DNA of 9,455 bases from Pseudomonadota bacterium (GTDB lineage: Bacteria; Pseudomonadota; Gammaproteobacteria; Xanthomonadales; Rhodanobacteraceae), in assembly GCA_025351555.1 (NCBI GenBank), contig JANXVS010000323.1, forward strand, positions 1 through 9,455, in the 5' to 3' direction. Under the pieces are notes generated by a model. It saw only the letters and a list, made by a program, of their open reading frames with translations, had not been told where the DNA came from and ran no database searches. How positions within the stretch are numbered: the first letter of the stretch is position 1; each line of letters opens with the position of its first letter. A program made the position numbers and the translations under genes. Positions 5,963 through 9,455 of this stretch are shown here, in pieces.

Positions 5963-7363
5963 CTATTTCGCCAGCGCGAGATCGTCGAGCATCGCCTTGA
6001 GAAAACGCGCCGCTTCGCCGCCGGTCGCGGCGCGATGATCGAAAGTCAGCGACAGCGGCACCACGCGATGCGTTTCAATCGCGCCCATCACGGCGACGAC
6101 CTCGTGGCGCAGCTTGCCGGCGGCGACGATCGCGACGCACGGCGGCACTACGATCGGCGTCGCGTAGCGGCCGGCGAAGATGCCAAAGTTGGAAAGTGAA
6201 ATGGTATACCCTTTCAGTTCTTCCGCCGGAATGCTGCGGGCCCTGACCTGATCGCGGATGCGGTTGATCGCCGTGCGCAGGCCAGCGGCGTCAAGCACAT
6301 CGGCATTGCGCAGTGCCGGCACGAACAGGCCGTCGTCGGTATCCACGGCGATGCCGATGTCGACGTGCGGATGCAGGGTGCGGGTGAGACCGTCCCCATC
6401 GAACCACGCATTCAAAGCTGGCACGGCTTTGCAGGCAGCCACCACCGCGCGGATCAGGCGCACGGTCATGTCGTTGCCCGTCAGCCAGGCATGGATATCG
6501 GCGTCGTCGGCAAGGGTGGTCGGCACGACCTTCGCGTGTGCATCGGCCATCACCCGCGCCATGTTGCGGCGCACGCCCTTGAGCTGATCCGGCTGGCCGT
6601 AGGCTGTGGCCTGCGTCGGCGGTGCGGTGCGCATCGGTTGGCCGGAGGCGGACAGCGCGGTACGCGCGGGTGCAGAAGGTGTCTGCGCTGGCGCGCTGGT
6701 GAGTGCAGCCGCATGCGCAGGCGTCTGGACTGCCGCCGAGGGCCTTGCCGTTCCCGCAGCGGCCGCATTCTTCACGTCTTGCATCGTCGCCACGCCATCG
6801 GCGCCAATGGGTATAACTTTGGACAAATCCACATTGAGCTTTTTCGCCAAGGCGCGCACGGCGGGCACCGCTTTCACACCGCCGACCGCGACGGTCTGTT
6901 CACTATGGACGCGGTCGCTGGCTTCCATCGCGCCGACTACGGTGCCGGCATCGGCGCGCGGCGCCTTGCCGCCGCTGGAGATTTCGCCGCCGTCGTCAGA
7001 GGCGATGACTTTCTTTGCATCATCAGGCGCCGCCGAGCCGACGCTTTTGGGGGGCGTGGCTTTCGGCGGCCCATGATGATGCCCCGTGGCCTCAGCGTCC
7101 GCGCGCTGTGGCAGTTTGGGATCGATCTCGACCTCGACAAGGGCCGCGCCGGTGTCAATGACATCACCGTTTTTGCCGTGCAGCTTCGTCACTTTTCCAG
7201 AATACGGCGCCGGCACTTCGACGACCGCCTTTGCGGTTTCCATCGAAACCAGCGGCGCGTCGAGCTTGACGATGTCGCCTTCCTTGACGAGCCATTCGAC
7301 GATGGTGGCGTCGGGCAGGCCTTCGCCGAGGTCGGGGAGATAGAAAGTTTTGATGTCAGCCAT
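5963..7363 (-). CDS. Dihydrolipoamide acyltransferase (E2) of a 2-oxoacid dehydrogenase complex
   Basis: E2 carries the acyl group from E1 on a swinging lipoyl arm and transfers it to CoA; its catalytic domain forms the core of the complex in the cytoplasm. I take the ATG at 7361-7363 (MADIKTFYLPDLGEG), giving 466 residues. A single lipoyl domain covers 1 to about 80, with lipoyl-lysine Lys45 in METAKAVVEV. A charged, His/Pro-containing linker follows, then the E1/E3-binding domain at about 165-200 (VPAVRALAKKLNVDLSKV), a second Ala/Pro linker, and the catalytic domain from about 261 (LKGVRRNMARVM). The active-site His443 is in TFDHRAATGGEAARF. The usual HxxxDG is HRAATG here, with Thr447 in place of Asp. 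The start overlaps the upstream gene by 8 nt. Branched-chain or pyruvate specificity cannot be settled from E2 alone. Confidence 0.93.
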   Translation of the reverse strand: MADIKTFYLPDLGEGLPDATIVEWLVKEGDIVKLDAPLVSMETAKAVVEVPAPYSGKVTKLHGKNGDVIDTGAALVEVEIDPKLPQRADAEATGHHHGPPKATPPKSVGSAAPDDAKKVIASDDGGEISSGGKAPRADAGTVVGAMEASDRVHSEQTVAVGGVKAVPAVRALAKKLNVDLSKVIPIGADGVATMQDVKNAAAAGTARPSAAVQTPAHAAALTSAPAQTPSAPARTALSASGQPMRTAPPTQATAYGQPDQLKGVRRNMARVMADAHAKVVPTTLADDADIHAWLTGNDMTVRLIRAVVAACKAVPALNAWFDGDGLTRTLHPHVDIGIAVDTDDGLFVPALRNADVLDAAGLRTAINRIRDQVRARSIPAEELKGYTISLSNFGIFAGRYATPIVVPPCVAIVAAGKLRHEVVAVMGAIETHRVVPLSLTFDHRAATGGEAARFLKAMLDDLALAK

Positions 7364-7898
7364 GGATGTTTCCCGAATCGGATGTGGAATGTGTCGGCGC
7401 GTTACGCGACTTTCGCAGGGCCACACAGGCAAGCATCGCCATCAGTGCGCTCAAAAACGCCAGCGTCTGCTGATCGTACGCCGGTAACGGAATCGGTGGA
7501 GACAATCCAATGCCAAGCGAGAACTCGGCATATACGAAAGTGGGAAAGGTCCCGTCGATGATCCTTAGCGTGTAACTGCCACGCGACAGCGCCGGCAGAT
7601 GCAATCTGAACGGTCCGTAGTAAGGCCCTCCGCCAGGGCAGATGAAGCCGCAGCCTGAACCGAACTTGGCAGTAACAACATTTCCTGTGATCGTAACGTC
7701 GTTGTGATAGAAAGCAATCGATGACGGATTGGCGGACAAATAAACATCGGCATCGAAGGGCTGATTGACTGGCGGCGGCGAAGGAATCGTTGCCAATCGC
7801 GGCGATGGCGAAGTACTCTGGCTCAAAGCGATGTGCGGAAAGGTTGCAAAGAAAATTATCGCAACCAGCCACGGCATCAATGTACCGCCGCGAATCAT
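7356..7898 (-). CDS. Unknown exported, probably membrane-anchored protein inside the E1-E2 operon
   Basis: No function is recognised. The frame encodes up to 180 residues. Its first ATG (7896-7898) overlaps the E1 beta stop as ATGA; a second ATG at 7875-7877 has a slightly better upstream GGCGG and gives 173 residues. A signal peptide (MPWLVAIIFFATFPHIALS) is followed by a Pro/Ser-rich segment and one Ig-like beta module (VTITGNVVTAKF, two Cys in CGFIC, LPALSRGSYTLRIIDG, AEFSLGIG). The tail has PLPAYD, a hydrophobic helix (about 145-161) and the basic cluster RKSR (162-165), recalling IPTL-CTERM-type sorting tails, but 15 residues follow the basic cluster. It overlaps the E2 start by 8 nt. 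Hand-counted GC is near 54% over 7441-7860, below its neighbours. An exported protein tied to a cytoplasmic enzyme operon is odd. Confidence 0.75.
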   Translation of the reverse strand: MIRGGTLMPWLVAIIFFATFPHIALSQSTSPSPRLATIPSPPPVNQPFDADVYLSANPSSIAFYHNDVTITGNVVTAKFGSGCGFICPGGGPYYGPFRLHLPALSRGSYTLRIIDGTFPTFVYAEFSLGIGLSPPIPLPAYDQQTLAFLSALMAMLACVALRKSRNAPTHSTSDSGNIHG

Positions 7899-8878
7899 GT
7901 TGAAGCGGCGAGCGTGCGTTTGGCCGCCGCCACGATGCGTTCCACGCTCGGTAGATATTTCATCTCCAGCCGGAACAGCGGAATGTGGGTATCGTAACCG
8001 GTGACGCGCTCGACCGGTGCAAGCAAGTCGTACATCGCGTGCTCGGCCAGGCGCGCGGCGATCTCGCCGCCGAAACCCGCAGTGCGCGGCGCTTCATGGA
8101 CGATGACGCAGCGGCCGGTCTTGCGCACGGATTCGTGGATGGTGTCGAAGTCCAGCGGCTTGAGCGTGGCGACGTCGATCACTTCGGCGCTGATGCCGTC
8201 TTTGGCCAGAGCGTCGGCGGCTTCGAGCGATTCCTTGACCTGCGCGCCCCAGGTCACGAGCGTCACGTCGCTGCCATCGCGCAGCACGAAGCAGACGTCC
8301 AGCGGCAAGGCTTCGCCGTCGTCGGGTACTTCTTCCTTGTATTGCCGATAGATGCGCTTGGGTTCGTAGAAGATCACCGGGTCTGGATCGCGGATTGCCG
8401 CCAGCAGCAGGCCGTACGCACGGCCGGGCGATGACGGCAGCACGACGCGCAGGCCGGGTATATTTGTGAACAAATGCTCATTCGCCTCGGAATGATGTTC
8501 CGGCGCGCGGATGCCGCCGCCCCACGGCGCGCGGAATACCGCCGGGCAACTCATGCGGCCGCGCGTTCGCGTGCGCAAGCGCGCCGCGTGACAGGCGATG
8601 TGTTCCATCATCGGATAAATGAAACCTTCGAATTGCGCTTCCGCAATCGGCTTCATGCCTTGCGCGGCAAGGCCGACGGTGAGTCCAGCGATGGTGGTTT
8701 CATCCAGCGGCGTGTCGATGACGCGATCCGCGCCGAATTGATCCAGCAAGCCCGCCGTGGCGCGGAACACGCCGCCGTTGACGCCGACGTCTTCGCCGAG
8801 CACAACGACGGACGGGTCGTGTTTCATTTCCCAAGCCAGGGCCTGGGTGACGCCTTCGATCAAAGTAATTTGCGCCAT
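7895..8878 (-). CDS. 2-oxoacid dehydrogenase E1 component, beta subunit
   Basis: With E1 alpha it forms the thiamine-diphosphate-dependent decarboxylase that reductively acylates the lipoyl arm of E2. The 327-residue length is typical of the subunit. The N-terminal pyrimidine-binding domain has VVLGEDVGVNGGVFRAT (about 25-41) and DTPLDETTIAGLTVGLAAQG, with Glu60 as the likely glutamate that activates the cofactor. FRAPWGGGIRAPEHHSE and LPSSPGRAYGLL follow. The C-terminal transketolase-type domain has LVTWGAQV, VIDVATLKPLD and VIVHEAPRTAGFGGEI. The start ATG (8876-8878) has AAGGA upstream, lies 2 nt after the E1 alpha stop, and its stop overlaps the next start as ATGA. Family names such as pdhB or bkdA2 are both possible; I leave the symbol open because substrate choice is not visible. 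Confidence 0.94.
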   Translation of the reverse strand: MAQITLIEGVTQALAWEMKHDPSVVVLGEDVGVNGGVFRATAGLLDQFGADRVIDTPLDETTIAGLTVGLAAQGMKPIAEAQFEGFIYPMMEHIACHAARLRTRTRGRMSCPAVFRAPWGGGIRAPEHHSEANEHLFTNIPGLRVVLPSSPGRAYGLLLAAIRDPDPVIFYEPKRIYRQYKEEVPDDGEALPLDVCFVLRDGSDVTLVTWGAQVKESLEAADALAKDGISAEVIDVATLKPLDFDTIHESVRKTGRCVIVHEAPRTAGFGGEIAARLAEHAMYDLLAPVERVTGYDTHIPLFRLEMKYLPSVERIVAAAKRTLAAST

Positions 8879-8880
8879 GG

Positions 8881-9455
8881 CTATTCCTTGCGTGCGTCGA
8901 GCGCTAGGGCCTGCGCGCGCTGTTGCGCCAGATCCGTCGGCAATTCGGCGTAGACGAAGTCGAACATCGCCGTCAGCGGTTGCGATTTGGTTTCAAGATA
9001 CGCATTCACTTCGATATCGACGCGTTTGCCGCATTCTTCCTTCCACGCTTCCTCTTCTTTTTCGCTCCAGGCTTTCTGCGCAATCAGATAGGCCTTCATG
9101 CGCTTGAGCGGCTCGCGCGTCCACGCCTCTTTGACTTCGGCGTCGGGACGATAGCGGCGCGCATCGTCAGCGGTGGTGTGATCGGACAGACGATACGTCA
9201 CCGCCTCGATGACCATGCCGCCGTGGCCATGGCGCGCGCGCTTGATCGCGTGATCCATCGCCGCGCGCATGGCGATCAGATCGTTGCCATCCACTTGTAT
9301 ACTTTCCAGGCCCGCCGCAATGCCTTTCTGCGCCAGCGTCTTCGCGCCGGTCTGCGCCGATCTGGGCACCGAAATCGCCCACTGGTTGTTGACGATCACG
9401 CAGACCAGCGGCAGGGTCATCGCGCCGGCGACGTTGATCGCGCCGTAGAAATCGC
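8881..9455 (-). CDS. 2-oxoacid dehydrogenase E1 component, alpha subunit (partial, N-terminus outside the window)
   Basis: The last 190 codons of E1 alpha are present, in frame to the window edge. The open frame continues upstream of the ATG at 9418-9420 with DFYGAINVAG, so that ATG is internal, not the start. The segment covers the end of the thiamine-diphosphate motif (VIVNNQWAISVPR, where NN closes the GDG-to-NN signature), then GLESIQVDGNDLIAMR and HGGMVIEAVTYR. The conserved loop LSDHTTADDARRYR corresponds to the regulatory phosphorylation loop of mitochondrial enzymes. A charged helical C-terminus ends DARKE. The resemblance is to the PDH_E1_alph_x type of alpha subunits, which includes pyruvate and branched-chain enzymes. 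As the first visible gene of the leftward operon, its promoter lies beyond the window. Confidence 0.92.
   Translation of the reverse strand, partial: DFYGAINVAGAMTLPLVCVIVNNQWAISVPRSAQTGAKTLAQKGIAAGLESIQVDGNDLIAMRAAMDHAIKRARHGHGGMVIEAVTYRLSDHTTADDARRYRPDAEVKEAWTREPLKRMKAYLIAQKAWSEKEEEAWKEECGKRVDIEVNAYLETKSQPLTAMFDFVYAELPTDLAQQRAQALALDARKE

Noticed and set aside
6365..7561. 398-codon plus-strand open frame opposite the E2 gene
   Set aside because: It lies antisense to a well-identified gene in high-GC DNA, is rich in Arg/Gly/His with no domain pattern, and has no credible start site. It is a shadow frame.
9418..9420. ATG at 9418-9420 as the E1 alpha start
   Set aside because: The frame continues to the window edge with conserved E1 alpha residues (DFYGAINVAG), so the true start lies outside.
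1..9455. tRNA, rRNA, CRISPR array, insertion sequence or prophage genes
   Set aside because: Scanned by eye on both strands. No spaced repeats, transposase-like frames or structural RNA landmarks were found, though small RNAs cannot be excluded.

Overview
The window looks like a chromosomal segment of a gammaproteobacterium of the Xanthomonadales, most likely near Rhodanobacteraceae. This is inferred from moderately high GC, a secreted protease ending in DDIFYNGFD (a tail type I associate with that group), a tryptophanyl-tRNA synthetase carrying a C-terminal extension, and a secreted Ig-like protein with an anchor-like tail. No rRNA, tRNA, CRISPR array, insertion sequence or phage module was seen. 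Coding density is very high and no gap exceeds about 145 bases.

Layout. Bases 1-219 (+) hold the 3' end of an arginase gene. It converges, with four bases between stop codons, on a secreted M12B-type zinc metalloprotease gene (224-1636, -). Upstream of that lies a gene for an exported protein of unknown function (1782-2645, -), followed by a strong hairpin. A divergent intergenic region with a repeat-type operator separates it from a ccdAB toxin-antitoxin locus (+). The antitoxin ccdA (2782-3015) is intact. The toxin ccdB (3009-3332) is complete in length but carries an in-frame TAA at codon 27. Fifteen bases after ccdB begins trpS (3348-4706, +), whose last ~119 codons form an extra domain of lower GC. 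trpS overlaps by 8 bases the end of a convergent DUF5694-type gene (4699-5502, -).

The right half is a minus-strand operon for a 2-oxoacid dehydrogenase complex. In transcription order it holds E1 alpha (8881-9455, cut by the window edge), E1 beta (7895-8878), an unknown exported and probably membrane-anchored protein (7356-7898), the E2 acyltransferase (5963-7363) and a small VOC/glyoxalase-like protein (5580-5960). Genes are 2 nt apart or overlap by 4-8 nt, which suggests translational coupling. The E1 subunits decarboxylate a 2-oxoacid and E2 transfers the acyl group to CoA. E3 is not in the window. Substrate (pyruvate or branched-chain 2-oxoacids) cannot be decided here. Branched-chain is plausible because Xanthomonadales generally have a separate AceE/AceF pyruvate dehydrogenase and make iso-branched fatty acids.

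Points most worth a second look are the unknown exported protein lodged between the E1 beta and E2 genes, the ccdB gene broken by one stop codon beside an intact antitoxin and an essential gene, a hairpin that would hide the ribosome-binding site of the DUF5694 gene, and the extra domain on TrpS. No wholly new multi-gene system is clearly visible.
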